In this document: positions 7,826-17,641 of the stretch, piece after piece
How the letters are laid out: the number at the start of each line of letters is the position of its first letter
Numbering within the stretch: position 1 is the first letter of the stretch
Source: Fredinandcohnia onubensis
Lineage (GTDB): Bacteria; Bacillota; Bacilli; Bacillales; Bacillaceae_L
DNA length: 64,000 bases
Direction: 5' to 3'
NCBI RefSeq assembly: GCF_031181385.1
Contig: NZ_JAPSKV010000004.1
Location: 1 to 64,000, forward strand
The notes under the pieces: model-generated
Told to the model about the DNA's origin: nothing
The model's input: the letters and a program-made list of their open reading frames with translations, nothing else
Databases searched by the model: none
Program-made: the position numbers and the translations under genes

Positions 7826-9223
7826 TTGGTCATGATACAACAAAAAGGATTGAAGGATTACATAGAGAAAGGAATGTTCCGTTCAAGGGAGCTTTCAAAG
7901 CCGATACTTGTAAGTCAGGTTAGAGAGATAGAGAACATAGACCCCCTATTGTTCTTTTCTACTGGGAAAAAAGAAACGTTTGAAACGCGATGTTTCTGGT
8001 CCAATCCAACAAATGATACGATAATTGTTGGACTTGGAGAAGCCTATACAATTAGCGATAACGAGTCTACAGAACGTTTTGTTGCAATAGAAGAAGAGTG
8101 GAAAAAACTCGTTTACAATGCGATTATAGTGGATGATTTCGCACCATATTCTACAGGGCCAATTTTAATGGGAGGCTTTTCATTCGATCCATTAAAAAAG
8201 AGAACAGTGCTGTGGAATCATTTTGATGATGCAAAATTTGTCTTACCTACGATTATGCTTTCTGTCTATAAAGGAAGCACTTATTTAACCACAAATATTA
8301 TTTGTGAGCCTACAGGAACAACTTTTGTTGAATCTGATTTAGAACAATTAGAAGGACTGCTTGAGAGAAATCCAAAAGACCTAATAAGCACTTCCTTTAC
8401 GAAAGAAGAAGTCCAACCAAAGGAATGGATGGAATCTGTTCGAAATGCAACAAAAAAGGTACAGGCTGGCCAGGTTGAAAAGGTCGTATTAGCAAGAGAA
8501 ATTAAACTGCATTTTGATAAGCCAATTGAAACAGACGCCATTTTAGCACGTCTAAAAGAAGAGCAACCAATGAGTTATTTATTTGCAATTGAATACGGAG
8601 ATTCATGTTTTATCGGAGCTTCACCTGAGCGTCTCATTAAGAAAAAAGGTGGAGAATTTTTAACGACTTGCTTAGCAGGTTCGATACGACGTGGCAAAAC
8701 ACCTTCTGAAGATGAACAATTAGCTAATGAATTACTTAGTGACCGGAAAAATCTATATGAACATGATGTTGTTGTACAAATGATTAAAAATGCGATGAAA
8801 GAATCTTGTATAAGCATCTCTTCACCAACACAACCTGATATCTTAAAAATGCGAGATATCCAACATTTATACACACCTGTAAGAGGGGTAGCAAAAGAAA
8901 ATGTGTCATTGCTTACTGTTGTGGATCGACTACATCCAACTCCAGCCCTTGGAGGACAACCTAAACATAAGGCCTATGAAATTATTCGTGAGCTTGAGGT
9001 TCTAGACCGTGGTTGGTACGGAAGCCCAGTTGGTTGGTTAGATACGAAAGATAATGGAGAATTTGCCGTTGCCATTCGTTCTGGGCTAATAAATAGCAAC
9101 AATGCATCCTTATTTGCTGGATGTGGAATTGTAGGAGATTCAGTACCAGAAAGTGAATATACAGAAACTATGATTAAGTTTAGACCGATGCTATCCGCAC
9201 TAGGAGGCTTAGACAATGAATAA
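7826..9223 (+). CDS. menF: isochorismate synthase MenF
   Basis: 465 aa from the proposed TTG start. Converts chorismate to isochorismate, the first committed step of menaquinone synthesis. The chorismate-binding domain occupies the C-terminal half, with conserved SYLFAIE, GASPERL, CLAGSIRRG, HPTPALGG and AVAIRSGL motifs. TTG 7826 is chosen because GGGGGG lies 7 bases before it; ATG 7832 is also in reach, whereas an in-frame ATG at 7799 has no ribosome site and lies upstream of it. It overlaps menD by 8 bases, so the two are translationally coupled. Confidence 0.95.
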   Translation: MVMIQQKGLKDYIEKGMFRSRELSKPILVSQVREIENIDPLLFFSTGKKETFETRCFWSNPTNDTIIVGLGEAYTISDNESTERFVAIEEEWKKLVYNAIIVDDFAPYSTGPILMGGFSFDPLKKRTVLWNHFDDAKFVLPTIMLSVYKGSTYLTTNIICEPTGTTFVESDLEQLEGLLERNPKDLISTSFTKEEVQPKEWMESVRNATKKVQAGQVEKVVLAREIKLHFDKPIETDAILARLKEEQPMSYLFAIEYGDSCFIGASPERLIKKKGGEFLTTCLAGSIRRGKTPSEDEQLANELLSDRKNLYEHDVVVQMIKNAMKESCISISSPTQPDILKMRDIQHLYTPVRGVAKENVSLLTVVDRLHPTPALGGQPKHKAYEIIRELEVLDRGWYGSPVGWLDTKDNGEFAVAIRSGLINSNNASLFAGCGIVGDSVPESEYTETMIKFRPMLSALGGLDNE

Positions 9224-10964
9224 TGAAGCATTAACTCGGTATGTAGCATCATTTGTTGATGAATTAGTCCAAGTGGGTGTCACAGAGGCCATTGTGAGCC
9301 CTGGCTCCCGCTCTACCCCGATGGCAATATTAATGGCAGAACATCCTGATATGAATGTTACAATAAATATTGATGAACGATCATCAGCTTTTTACGCGCT
9401 TGGGGTAGCTAAAGCCACCAAAAAGCCTGTAGCGATCCTTTGTACATCTGGGACTGCAGCAGCAAATTATTTTCCGGCTATAGTGGAGGCCTATTATTCA
9501 AGGGTACCGCTAATTGTGTTGACAGCGGACCGACCACATGAATTGCGCGATGTTGGTGCACCGCAAGCCATAGACCAGAACCAGTTATATGGTAATCATG
9601 CGAAATGGTTTGTAGAAATGGCGCTACCTGAAGATTCTGAGCAAATGTTGGCTTATGTCAGAACAATGGCAGGAAGAGCAGCGGGTACAGCACAATCAGC
9701 TCCTGCAGGACCGGTCCATCTGAACTTTCCTTTTCGTGAGCCGCTCACACCAAACCTCGGTCTTGATCATCTTTGGGGTACAAGCAAAATGGCTAAGAAA
9801 AATGTTAATGTCGTTGTTGGTAAACCGACAATGGACGAGGAACAAGCTCAACTGATAAGTGATGTAGTCAGTGAAAAACTGAAGGGAATTATTGTATGTG
9901 GTTCACATGATCATTCTGAGTTTGGACATGCTGTAGCTAATCTAGCAGAAACTCTTCAATTTCCAATACTTGCGGACCCACTATCCCAACTGAGAAGTGG
10001 TACACATCCTAAATCATACATAGTAGATGGGTATGATGCTTTTTTACGTAACGAAGAGTTCCGAGAAGCTTATAAACCAGACATTATTATTCGATTTGGA
10101 GCAATGCCTGTCTCTAAGTCGCTTCTACAATATATTCAAAAACAAAAAAACACACAACAAATCGTTGTAGATGGGGACGGTGGATGGAGAGATCCTACTT
10201 TATCAGCAACCGATATGGTTTACTGTGATGAAATAGAATTCTGTCAGGCGATTACGAAACGAATTCAGAAACGTAGTGATAATGGTTGGATAAGTTCTTG
10301 GATTAAAATAAATGAGATAGTAAAAGAAAATATCAACGCGGTACACCAAGAAGAGACCTTATTTGAGGGGAAGGTATTTACTGAACTTCAAGAAATCCTG
10401 CCAAATGGTTCTACTTTATTTGTCGGAAACAGTATGCCAATTCGGGACCTTGATACTTTCTTTACAAATAATGAAAAGTCGATACATACACTAGGAAACC
10501 GAGGAGCCAATGGAATTGATGGACTTGTTTCAACGGCAATGGGCATTAGTTCGCAAAATGAACATACGGTTCTAGTGATTGGTGATCTTTCCTTCTACCA
10601 TGATTTAAATGGATTATTAGCAGCAAAACATCATCATTTAAATAGTACGATCGTGTTAATTAATAATGACGGTGGCGGTATATTTTCTTTCTTACCACAA
10701 TCACAGGAAGAAAAGCATTTTGAAACACTGTTTGGTACGCCAATCGGGCTTGATTATGAACATGTCGTAAAAATGTATGGCGGGCAGTTTACTAGTATTG
10801 AGAATTGGGCGGAATTCCGAAAAGCCATATCTGCTTCATTAAATGGTAATGGACTTCATGTTGTAGAAGTAAAAACAAACCGTCAAGAAAATGTCATGAT
10901 TCATCGAAAAATGTGGAATAATGTTTCCCAGGAAATAAAAAACCTGCTTAAAAAGGAACAATAA
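9216..10964 (+). CDS. menD: 2-succinyl-5-enolpyruvyl-6-hydroxy-3-cyclohexene-1-carboxylate synthase MenD
   Basis: 582 aa thiamine-diphosphate enzyme that adds the succinic semialdehyde unit from 2-oxoglutarate to isochorismate. N-terminal pyrimidine domain contains SPGSRSTPM; the C-terminal ThDP-binding domain has GNSMPIRDLD and the GDLSFYHDLNGL...NNDGGGIF motif. The length is typical. Start ATG lies 8 bases after AGGAGG inside menF. The menH start follows 2 bases after its stop. Confidence 0.97.
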   Translation: MNNEALTRYVASFVDELVQVGVTEAIVSPGSRSTPMAILMAEHPDMNVTINIDERSSAFYALGVAKATKKPVAILCTSGTAAANYFPAIVEAYYSRVPLIVLTADRPHELRDVGAPQAIDQNQLYGNHAKWFVEMALPEDSEQMLAYVRTMAGRAAGTAQSAPAGPVHLNFPFREPLTPNLGLDHLWGTSKMAKKNVNVVVGKPTMDEEQAQLISDVVSEKLKGIIVCGSHDHSEFGHAVANLAETLQFPILADPLSQLRSGTHPKSYIVDGYDAFLRNEEFREAYKPDIIIRFGAMPVSKSLLQYIQKQKNTQQIVVDGDGGWRDPTLSATDMVYCDEIEFCQAITKRIQKRSDNGWISSWIKINEIVKENINAVHQEETLFEGKVFTELQEILPNGSTLFVGNSMPIRDLDTFFTNNEKSIHTLGNRGANGIDGLVSTAMGISSQNEHTVLVIGDLSFYHDLNGLLAAKHHHLNSTIVLINNDGGGIFSFLPQSQEEKHFETLFGTPIGLDYEHVVKMYGGQFTSIENWAEFRKAISASLNGNGLHVVEVKTNRQENVMIHRKMWNNVSQEIKNLLKKEQ

Positions 10965-10966
10965 CT

Positions 10967-11785
10967 ATGTTTATTTCATCAAGCGGGGTTACTTATCATG
11001 TGCAAGTGATGGGAGAAGGCGAACCGATTGTGTTCCTCCATGGTTTTACAGGTAGTATAGCAAATTGGAGCAGAGCAACCGAGCCACTTCATAAAAGTTA
11101 TCAATGTATTTTTATTGATATAATCGGACATGGAGAGACAGATAGTCCTGATGATTTTTCAAGATATCATATAGAAACTGTTGCTAAAGATATCATCCAT
11201 ATTCTTGATACCTTAGTTATCCCAAAAACTCATATTGTTGGTTACTCCATGGGAGGAAGACTAGCTTTGGCCACTTCTATTCTTTATTCAACTAGAGTAA
11301 CTAGCCTCGTACTAGAGAGTAGTTCTCCAGGATTAAGAACAGAAGAAGAGAGAGCTGCTCGTAGAAAATCAGATGAGCAACTGGCAAATCGAATTGAGCA
11401 AGAGGGAATCCAAGGTTTTATTGATTTTTGGGAGAAGATCCCGTTATTCTCTTCACAACAGGCACTAACGAAAGAAAGTCAACTAGAAATACGTAAACAA
11501 CGTCTTAAAAATAATCCAGTCGGTTTAGCTAATAGTCTTAAGGGGATGGGGACTGGTTCTCAACCCTCATACTGGGATAGACTAAATGAGCTTAACCTAC
11601 CAACTTTATTGCTTTGTGGAGAGCTTGACCAAAAGTTTTGCAGGATTGCTGAAGAGATGAGTTTAAGCATTCAAAATGCAAAAGTGGAGAAAATAGTAGA
11701 GGTTGGACATGCAATTCATGTGGAACAACCACATTTTTTTGGTAAAATAATAAATGAGTTTGTTTCTGATCATTTTTCTCAATGA
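10967..11785 (+). CDS. menH: 2-succinyl-6-hydroxy-2,4-cyclohexadiene-1-carboxylate synthase MenH
   Basis: 272 aa alpha/beta hydrolase-fold protein (YtxM in B. subtilis) that removes pyruvate from the MenD product. Oxyanion region HGFTGS at 25-30, nucleophile elbow GYSMGG with Ser94, acid in GELDQKF near 217 and His in VGHAIH near 244 form the triad. The ribosome site AAGGAAC lies in the end of menD. Location within the men operon makes the assignment firm. Confidence 0.93.
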   Translation: MFISSSGVTYHVQVMGEGEPIVFLHGFTGSIANWSRATEPLHKSYQCIFIDIIGHGETDSPDDFSRYHIETVAKDIIHILDTLVIPKTHIVGYSMGGRLALATSILYSTRVTSLVLESSSPGLRTEEERAARRKSDEQLANRIEQEGIQGFIDFWEKIPLFSSQQALTKESQLEIRKQRLKNNPVGLANSLKGMGTGSQPSYWDRLNELNLPTLLLCGELDQKFCRIAEEMSLSIQNAKVEKIVEVGHAIHVEQPHFFGKIINEFVSDHFSQ

Positions 11786-11827
11786 TCAAAATTACATACA
11801 AACCTATACATAAAGGAGGACAAGCTA

Positions 11828-12649
11828 ATGGCTGCAGTTGAATGGGTTGCAGAACGTAAGTATGATGAAATTTTATATGAAACTTACAATGGTATTGCGA
11901 AGATCACCATTAACCGACCACATGTTAGAAATGCGTTTACACCGAAAACAGTGGCAGAAATGATTGATGCCTTTGCTTATGCAAGAGATGATTCAAATAT
12001 TGGTGTTATTGTTCTTGCTGGTGCAGGAGATGAAGCATTCTGTTCTGGTGGAGATCAGAAGGTTCGAGGACATGGTGGATATGTTGGTGACGACCAAATC
12101 CCACGATTAAATGTTCTTGATTTACAACGTTTAATCCGTGTAATTCCAAAACCAGTTATCGCGATGGTATCAGGTTATGCAATTGGTGGAGGACATGTAT
12201 TACATGTGGTATGTGACTTAACGATTGCTGCGGATAACGCTATTTTTGGACAAACTGGTCCGAAGGTTGGAAGCTTTGATGCAGGTTATGGTTCTGGATA
12301 TCTTGCTCGTATCATTGGTCATAAAAAGGCTCGTGAAATCTGGTTCCTTTGCCGTCAATATAATGCCCAAGAGGCATTAGACATGGGTCTTGTGAACACA
12401 GTTGTTCCATTAGAGCAGCTAGAAGAAGAAACAATTAAGTGGTGTGAAGAAATTCTTGAAAAGAGTCCAACAGCTCTTCGTTTCTTAAAAGCAGCAATGA
12501 ATGCTGATACAGATGGCTTAGCAGGTCTACAACAAATGGCTGGCGATGCTACTCTTCTATACTACACAACAGAAGAAGCGAAGGAAGGCCGTGACGCATT
12601 TAAAGAAAAGCGCATGCCAGACTTTAAGCAATTCCCTCGTTTTCCTTAA
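11828..12649 (+). CDS. menB: 1,4-dihydroxy-2-naphthoyl-CoA synthase MenB
   Basis: 273 aa crotonase-fold enzyme closing the second ring of the naphthoquinone from o-succinylbenzoyl-CoA. Conserved FCSGGDQ near residue 75, GGGHVLH oxyanion loop and [16 protein letters not shown] with the catalytic Asp/Tyr region are present; the Gln in GQTGP marks the bicarbonate-dependent type. Start ATG follows AAAGGAGG. A strong intrinsic terminator lies directly after it, separating menB from menE. Confidence 0.97.
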   Translation: MAAVEWVAERKYDEILYETYNGIAKITINRPHVRNAFTPKTVAEMIDAFAYARDDSNIGVIVLAGAGDEAFCSGGDQKVRGHGGYVGDDQIPRLNVLDLQRLIRVIPKPVIAMVSGYAIGGGHVLHVVCDLTIAADNAIFGQTGPKVGSFDAGYGSGYLARIIGHKKAREIWFLCRQYNAQEALDMGLVNTVVPLEQLEEETIKWCEEILEKSPTALRFLKAAMNADTDGLAGLQQMAGDATLLYYTTEEAKEGRDAFKEKRMPDFKQFPRFP

Positions 12650-12660
12650 TGTTCAGTTCT

Positions 12661-12693
12661 CAGCTTGATGAAGACCTCATCAAGCTGTTTTTG
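12661..12693 (+). terminator. intrinsic terminator inside the men operon
   Basis: 11-bp perfect stem CAGCTTGATGA / TCATCAAGCTG with loop AGACC, then TTTTTGCATTTTT. It sits between menB and menE, 36 bases before menE. It should end or attenuate transcripts before menE-menC. Confidence 0.88.
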
Positions 12694-12728
12694 CATTTTT
12701 AATACAAACATAAGAGGATTTGAAAAAG

Positions 12729-14207
12729 ATGAATTCAACAGAAATACCAAATTGGCTGAAACAGCGTTCGTTTTTAACGCCCAATCGGATTGCTATAAAA
12801 ACTGAAAATGAAGAGATATCATTTTTAACTTTACATAAAAATGTGTTAAAAAGGGCTAACCAACTCACATTTGCAGGGATACAAAAGAATGACGTTGTGG
12901 CTGTGCTGCTGAGAAATAGTGTTGAGATGGTTGAGGTGATTCATGCACTGAAATATATTGGGGCCGTTACAGTCCTTTTAAATATAAAACTAACAAGTAG
13001 TGAGTTAGAGTTTCAATTGAGTGACGCTGGTGCAAAAATACTACTAACCGAAGATTCTTTTCTTGAGAAAGTAGCTCATCTTATTATTAAAAACATATCA
13101 TTAAATGAACTTTATGAGCTTCCTGAGAAAGACTGTGAGATTCAAGAGTACTTCTCTTTAGAACAGGCAGATACAATTATGTACACATCAGGAACGACTG
13201 GAAAACCAAAGGGTGTTATTCATACATATGGAAACCATTGGTGGAGCGCAATTGGCTCGAGTTTAAATTTAGGGTTACACCAGGATGATTGTTGGTTACT
13301 TACTGTTCCGATGTTTCATATTAGTGGGTTATCGATTTTGTATCGAAGTGTCATTTACGGAATACCAGCGGTAATTCACGAAAAATTCGACCCCAAAAAA
13401 GCAAATGATGCGATTATGAATCAAGGTGTTACAATCATGTCAGCAGTGAGTGTCATGCTAAAGAGGATGATTAGAGAATTAAGGGACGAGCGTTATCCTG
13501 ATCAGTTTAGATGTATGCTTCTTGGAGGAGGCCCTGCGCCAAAACCTTTGTTAGAGGAATGTATTGCCCATAATATTCCTGTTTTCCAAACCTATGGCAT
13601 GACTGAAACAGCATCACAGGTTGTTACGTTAGCACCTGAGTATAGTATTTCAAAGCTAGGTTCAGCAGGTAAACCACTTTTTCCAGTACAAATCAAAATA
13701 GATAAAGACGGTACACCTACACGTCCAAATGAAATAGGGGAGATCGTTGTAAAGGCACCAAACGTGACAAAAGGTTACTTAAATCGGATCGATGCTACGA
13801 TGACTTCAATTGTTGATGGCTGGCTATACACTGGTGACATTGGTTACATCGATGAGGAAGGGTTTCTATTTGTGTTAGATCGCCGGTCAGATTTAATTAT
13901 TTCAGGGGGAGAGAATATTTATCCTGCTGAACTTGAAGCAGTTCTATTGTCACATCCTAACATTTTAGAAGCGGGTGTTACAGGTGTGGATGATGAAAAA
14001 TGGGGACAGGTGCCAGCTGCCTTCGTAATAAAAGAAGAAGGAAGCAATCTAGATAAAGATGAAATCATTGCTTTTTGCCATGAACAACTTGCACGTTATA
14101 AAGTTCCAAAATCCATCCATTTTGTTGATGCCCTCCCACGAAATGCATCTAATAAACTTATGAGACGGGTATTAGTTGATCTACTAAAGGATGAGAACAA
14201 TGATTAA
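12729..14207 (+). CDS. menE: o-succinylbenzoate-CoA ligase MenE
   Basis: 492 aa acyl-AMP ligase (ANL superfamily) that activates o-succinylbenzoate to its CoA thioester. P-loop YTSGTTGKPKGV near residues 149-160, TYGMTET, YTGDIGYIDEEG and the hinge region DRRSDLIISGGENIYP are all present. ATG 12729 lies 10 bases after AAGAGGA; an upstream in-frame TTG would sit only 2 bases from it. The end overlaps the menC start. Confidence 0.95.
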   Translation: MNSTEIPNWLKQRSFLTPNRIAIKTENEEISFLTLHKNVLKRANQLTFAGIQKNDVVAVLLRNSVEMVEVIHALKYIGAVTVLLNIKLTSSELEFQLSDAGAKILLTEDSFLEKVAHLIIKNISLNELYELPEKDCEIQEYFSLEQADTIMYTSGTTGKPKGVIHTYGNHWWSAIGSSLNLGLHQDDCWLLTVPMFHISGLSILYRSVIYGIPAVIHEKFDPKKANDAIMNQGVTIMSAVSVMLKRMIRELRDERYPDQFRCMLLGGGPAPKPLLEECIAHNIPVFQTYGMTETASQVVTLAPEYSISKLGSAGKPLFPVQIKIDKDGTPTRPNEIGEIVVKAPNVTKGYLNRIDATMTSIVDGWLYTGDIGYIDEEGFLFVLDRRSDLIISGGENIYPAELEAVLLSHPNILEAGVTGVDDEKWGQVPAAFVIKEEGSNLDKDEIIAFCHEQLARYKVPKSIHFVDALPRNASNKLMRRVLVDLLKDENND

Positions 14208-15309
14208 GGTGAAAAAGGTTACCCTCCATCTCATACAGCAAAATTTGCTCTCACCGTTTGTTACAAGTATGGGAAAGGTTGATACAAGAGAGAGTATTCT
14301 TGTTGAAATGGAGGATATTGAAGGTTTCGTTGGTTGGGGAGAAGTTGTTGCCTTTTCATCACCTTGGTATACAGAAGAGACGATTAAAACTAGCTGGCAT
14401 ATACTTGTCGATTATCTAATCCCGCAAATTTTACATGAAGAGGCTGAGCATCCTCAGCAACTACAGGAATGTTTTCAATTTGTAAAACGAAATAATATGG
14501 CGAAAGCTAGCATCGACATGGCCATATGGGATTTATATTCAAAAAAACAAGGAACTTCTCTTTCTAAAGCGATTGGCGGAACGAGAGATTCTATCGATTC
14601 AGGCGTAGTCGTAAGTATTAATTCACTTGAGGAAGTATTACGTAAAATTCAGGAGCATGTGAACACAGGTTATAAACGAGTCAAAATAAAAATTAAGCCT
14701 GGACAAGATTATGAGCTTCTAAAAGACATTAGACGGGAATTTCCAAACCTACCGCTAATGGTTGATGCGAATTCGGCTTATACTTTGCAGGATACTGAAA
14801 AACTTAAAGCATTAGATAAGTTTAAGTTGTTGATGATTGAACAGCCATTAGCGGATGATGATATTTTTGATCATGCAAAGCTGCAAAAGGCACTTTCAAC
14901 ACCAATATGTTTGGATGAAAGCATCACATCGGCGGAAGATGCCCGTAAGGCAATTGAAATGGGAAGCTGTCGAGTAATGAATATCAAAATTGGGCGAGTT
15001 GGTGGAATCACTGAGGCAATACGTATTCATGATATTTGTAGGTACCATCAAATCCCTGTCTGGTGTGGGGGAATGCTTGAAACCGGAATTTCAAGAGCCC
15101 ATAATATTGCCTTAGCGAGCCTACCAAACTTCACAATTCCTGGAGATATTTCTGCGTCCTCAAGATATTGGTCAAGGGATGTTATTATTCCAGAAGTTAC
15201 TGTAGAAAACGGATGCATTACCGTTCCAGATGGACCAGGAATTGGATATCAGGTAGACCGCGAATGGATTCAGCATATTACGAAACAGAAAAAGGTAATG
15301 CAAGGTTAA
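14200..15309 (+). CDS. menC: o-succinylbenzoate synthase MenC
   Basis: 369 aa enolase-superfamily dehydratase making o-succinylbenzoate. KIKIKPG (catalytic Lys), VDANSAY, EQPL, DES and KIGRVGG motifs carry the metal ligands and second Lys. Of two in-frame ATGs, 14200 is preferred because AAAGG ends 9 bases before it; it overlaps the menE stop. Last gene of the operon; its stop codon is inside a long hairpin shared with the convergent zupT gene. Confidence 0.95.
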   Translation: MIKVKKVTLHLIQQNLLSPFVTSMGKVDTRESILVEMEDIEGFVGWGEVVAFSSPWYTEETIKTSWHILVDYLIPQILHEEAEHPQQLQECFQFVKRNNMAKASIDMAIWDLYSKKQGTSLSKAIGGTRDSIDSGVVVSINSLEEVLRKIQEHVNTGYKRVKIKIKPGQDYELLKDIRREFPNLPLMVDANSAYTLQDTEKLKALDKFKLLMIEQPLADDDIFDHAKLQKALSTPICLDESITSAEDARKAIEMGSCRVMNIKIGRVGGITEAIRIHDICRYHQIPVWCGGMLETGISRAHNIALASLPNFTIPGDISASSRYWSRDVIIPEVTVENGCITVPDGPGIGYQVDREWIQHITKQKKVMQG

Positions 15310-15348
15310 CTTTATTCAGCGTGGGATGGGCCCAGCTGAATAAAGTTA
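15307..15348. repeat. palindromic intergenic repeat / bidirectional terminator hairpin
   Basis: TAACTTTATTCAGC pairs perfectly with GCTGAATAAAGTTA; the inner TGGG/CCCA extends the stem. It overlaps the stop codons of menC and zupT. There is no U-run on either side. The same TTATTCAG/CTGAATAA core recurs at 30773-30819. Confidence 0.75.
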
Positions 15349-16155
15349 GATAAATAGTAGTAGACTTAACGCCATAACAGCCATACCTGCAATTAATCCA
15401 TAAATGGATAAATGTCCACTATCATAACGTTTAGATGCAGGGAGTAATTCATCAAGAGAAATAAACACCATAATTCCTGCTACGGCAGCGAAGATTATCC
15501 CAAACATGATATCGTTTAAAAATGGCATTAAAATCAAGAAAGCAACAATGGCCCCGACAGGTTCAGCTAAACCGGAAAGAAACGAGAGCTTAAAGGCTCT
15601 TTTTTTATCTCCTGTTGCAAAATAGACCGGAACAGCAACCGCGATTCCTTCAGGTATATTGTGAATTGCTACTGCTACTGCGATAGCGATACCTAGACCA
15701 GGGTCTTGAAGAGCTGAAGTAAAGGTGGCAATACCTTCAGGGAAATTGTGAATCCCAATAGCGAGAGCTGTAAATGTTCCCATTTTTAATAATTTAGCTT
15801 CTTCTAATTTGGAAGATGACAGATTCATGTCCTCCACTTTTTTTACTTCATGTGGATTGCTACTCTCAGGGACAAACTTATCAATTAAAGCAATTAAAAG
15901 CATTCCCCCAAAAAATCCTGCAACTGTCATCCAGTTCCCAAGTTCATTCCCAAGTTCAGACGTTAGCGCATCTTTCGCTTTAACGAAGATTTCAACCATG
16001 GACACATAAATCATGACACCTGCTGAGAAACCGAGTGTCCAGGATAGAAATTTGGTATTCGTTCTGGACGTAAAGAGAGCTATTAAGCTCCCTATACCGG
16101 TTGCAAGGCCAGCGAATAAAGTTAAACCAAAAGCGAGTAAAAGATTTTCATACAT
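15346..16155 (-). CDS. zupT: ZIP family divalent metal transporter (ZupT-like)
   Basis: 269 aa membrane protein with about eight helices. It imports zinc and possibly other divalent metals. Helix IV and V metal-site motifs HNFPEGIATF and HNIPEGIAVAVP are both intact, as in the GufA/ZupT branch. Start ATG follows GAGGAGA by 8 bases. It lies near a zinc-binding lipoprotein gene and a zinc enzyme, which supports a metal role. Whether it imports or acts on Mn/Fe too is not visible. Confidence 0.88.
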   Translation of the reverse strand: MYENLLLAFGLTLFAGLATGIGSLIALFTSRTNTKFLSWTLGFSAGVMIYVSMVEIFVKAKDALTSELGNELGNWMTVAGFFGGMLLIALIDKFVPESSNPHEVKKVEDMNLSSSKLEEAKLLKMGTFTALAIGIHNFPEGIATFTSALQDPGLGIAIAVAVAIHNIPEGIAVAVPVYFATGDKKRAFKLSFLSGLAEPVGAIVAFLILMPFLNDIMFGIIFAAVAGIMVFISLDELLPASKRYDSGHLSIYGLIAGMAVMALSLLLFI

Positions 16156-16352
16156 CGCTTATTCTCCTCTCAAGCCTTTATTTTATATTATGTTTTTTGT
16201 TTTAATGAATAAATGTTTCCTTAGCGCAACTTTTAAAAGTATCATATGTTTATTTTTTAATTTTGTCAATTATTTTATTTCAAAAAATTCTACACGTTAT
16301 AAGGATTATGCAAGTATAGGTGAATTTGTTTCAGCTATTTATAAAATATAAA

Positions 16353-16379
16353 AAGACAGCTGAGTAGATCAGCTGTCTT
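16353..16379 (-). terminator. terminator of DUF1540 gene
   Basis: AAGACAGCTGA / TCAGCTGTCTT, loop of 5, followed on the minus strand by TTTTATATTTT. Confidence 0.85.
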
Positions 16380-16389
16380 CGTCATATTT

Positions 16390-16548
16390 CTATAAATCAC
16401 TTGGTATGAAAGTTTTACAATCCGTTTCAGTTTGTTCTGATGCTGTTTTTCCTGAGTGACTCACAACATAAATTGCATCCGCACTACATTTATTGCCGTT
16501 TGCCCAATAATGACAGTTTTTAACTTCACATAATACATCTTGTGCCAT
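16390..16548 (-). CDS. DUF1540 domain protein, 52 aa
   Basis: Small cysteine protein beginning MAQDVLCEVKNCHYWANGNK and ending with a further Cys near residue 44. The pattern C-x4-C-x-Y/W-x6-C-x-A-x-x-I-x-V is that of the DUF1540 family, proposed to bind metal through its cysteines. Start ATG follows AAAGAGGTG. It has its own terminator. It lies between zupT and the zinc-binding lipoprotein gene, so a link with metal handling is tempting but unproven; DUF1540 genes also occur in sporulation settings. Confidence 0.85.
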   Translation of the reverse strand: MAQDVLCEVKNCHYWANGNKCSADAIYVVSHSGKTASEQTETDCKTFIPSDL

Positions 16549-16645
16549 TTTACTACACCTCTTTCTTAGGAATATGGTCTAGCATCCTTTATTTTCTCCA
16601 ATTGAAGAAGCACGGATAACAAGCAACATATCCCAAGGGTGGTAG

Positions 16646-17584
16646 TTAATTTAGCGCCTTTTTTAATGTATCTAGGTTTTGTTTCATTAAACTAAAGTAA
16701 TCTTTGTTGTCTTCGATTTCTTGTTGTGTTAAGGCCTCCAAATTATGAAGGGTTAAGCTTTTTGTACCTGTTTCTTTTTGAACCGTTTCAGCAATTTTTG
16801 ATGATATGTTTTGTTCGAATAGAATATATTCAAGATTTTGTTCTTTCACAGATTCAATAATAGTTGTTAACTCTTTTTGAGATGGTTCATTGGAAGGGGA
16901 AAAGCCAGTAATACTTATTTGCCTTATTCCATAACGAGCTTCCCAGTATCCGTATGCCGAATGGGCAACTAGAATTTCTTTACGCTTCGCTGAGTTGGCT
17001 ACTTCCATAAATTCTGTGTTCAATTCTTCTAATTGGCCTTTTAATACGTTAAAATTTTCTTCATATACATCTTGATTAGAAGGATTTAACTCAGTTAGCG
17101 CGTTTTTAATATTTTCAGCAATCTGAATGGAGTAGACAGGATCTAACCATATATGTGGATCAATATCTCCATGCTGATGTTCTTCTTCATCTTCGTGGTG
17201 GTGAGTATCGTCTTCCATATTCATGAATTCTATTCCAGAACCTGCTTCAATTAATGCAACTTCTTCCTTTTCTAGCGTCTTTTTTACAGAGGATACAAAA
17301 GCCTCAACACCGATGCCAGTGTAAATAAAAGCATCTGCACTTGCAATTTCTGTCATATCCCTAGGAGTGGGTTCAAATGTGTGAGCGTCAGCACCCGGTG
17401 GGTATACACTATTAACAATGACATCTTCGCCACCTATTTTTTTTGTAAAGTCTGTTAAAGGAAATACGGTTGTATAAATCGTGAGCGTTCCTTCTTCATC
17501 TGAAGATTTATTTTGATCTGCTCCACAAGCTGAAAGTATGCCGATTACTAGTAGGAGCCCGATATATCCACTTATTTTTTTCAT
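16646..17584 (-). CDS. znuA: zinc ABC transporter substrate-binding lipoprotein (ZnuA/AdcA-like)
   Basis: 312 aa from ATG 17584 (GAGGAGA 7 bases upstream). Signal peptide with lipobox LSAC at about residue 20. Cluster A-I family fold: a His-rich acidic loop (THHHEDEEEHQHGD) near residue 120 is typical of zinc binders, followed by PHIWLDPVY and AHSAYGYWEARYG with metal ligands. It should capture Zn2+ outside the membrane for a ZnuBC-type importer, but no permease or ATPase gene lies beside it. A Zur-type palindrome sits upstream, so zinc repression is likely. Confidence 0.9.
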   Translation of the reverse strand: MKKISGYIGLLLVIGILSACGADQNKSSDEEGTLTIYTTVFPLTDFTKKIGGEDVIVNSVYPPGADAHTFEPTPRDMTEIASADAFIYTGIGVEAFVSSVKKTLEKEEVALIEAGSGIEFMNMEDDTHHHEDEEEHQHGDIDPHIWLDPVYSIQIAENIKNALTELNPSNQDVYEENFNVLKGQLEELNTEFMEVANSAKRKEILVAHSAYGYWEARYGIRQISITGFSPSNEPSQKELTTIIESVKEQNLEYILFEQNISSKIAETVQKETGTKSLTLHNLEALTQQEIEDNKDYFSLMKQNLDTLKKALN

Positions 17585-17641
17585 AAATATTCTCCTCTCA
17601 AGTACCAAAATGGTGCCTGTTTGAAATCCTTTCATATTATA

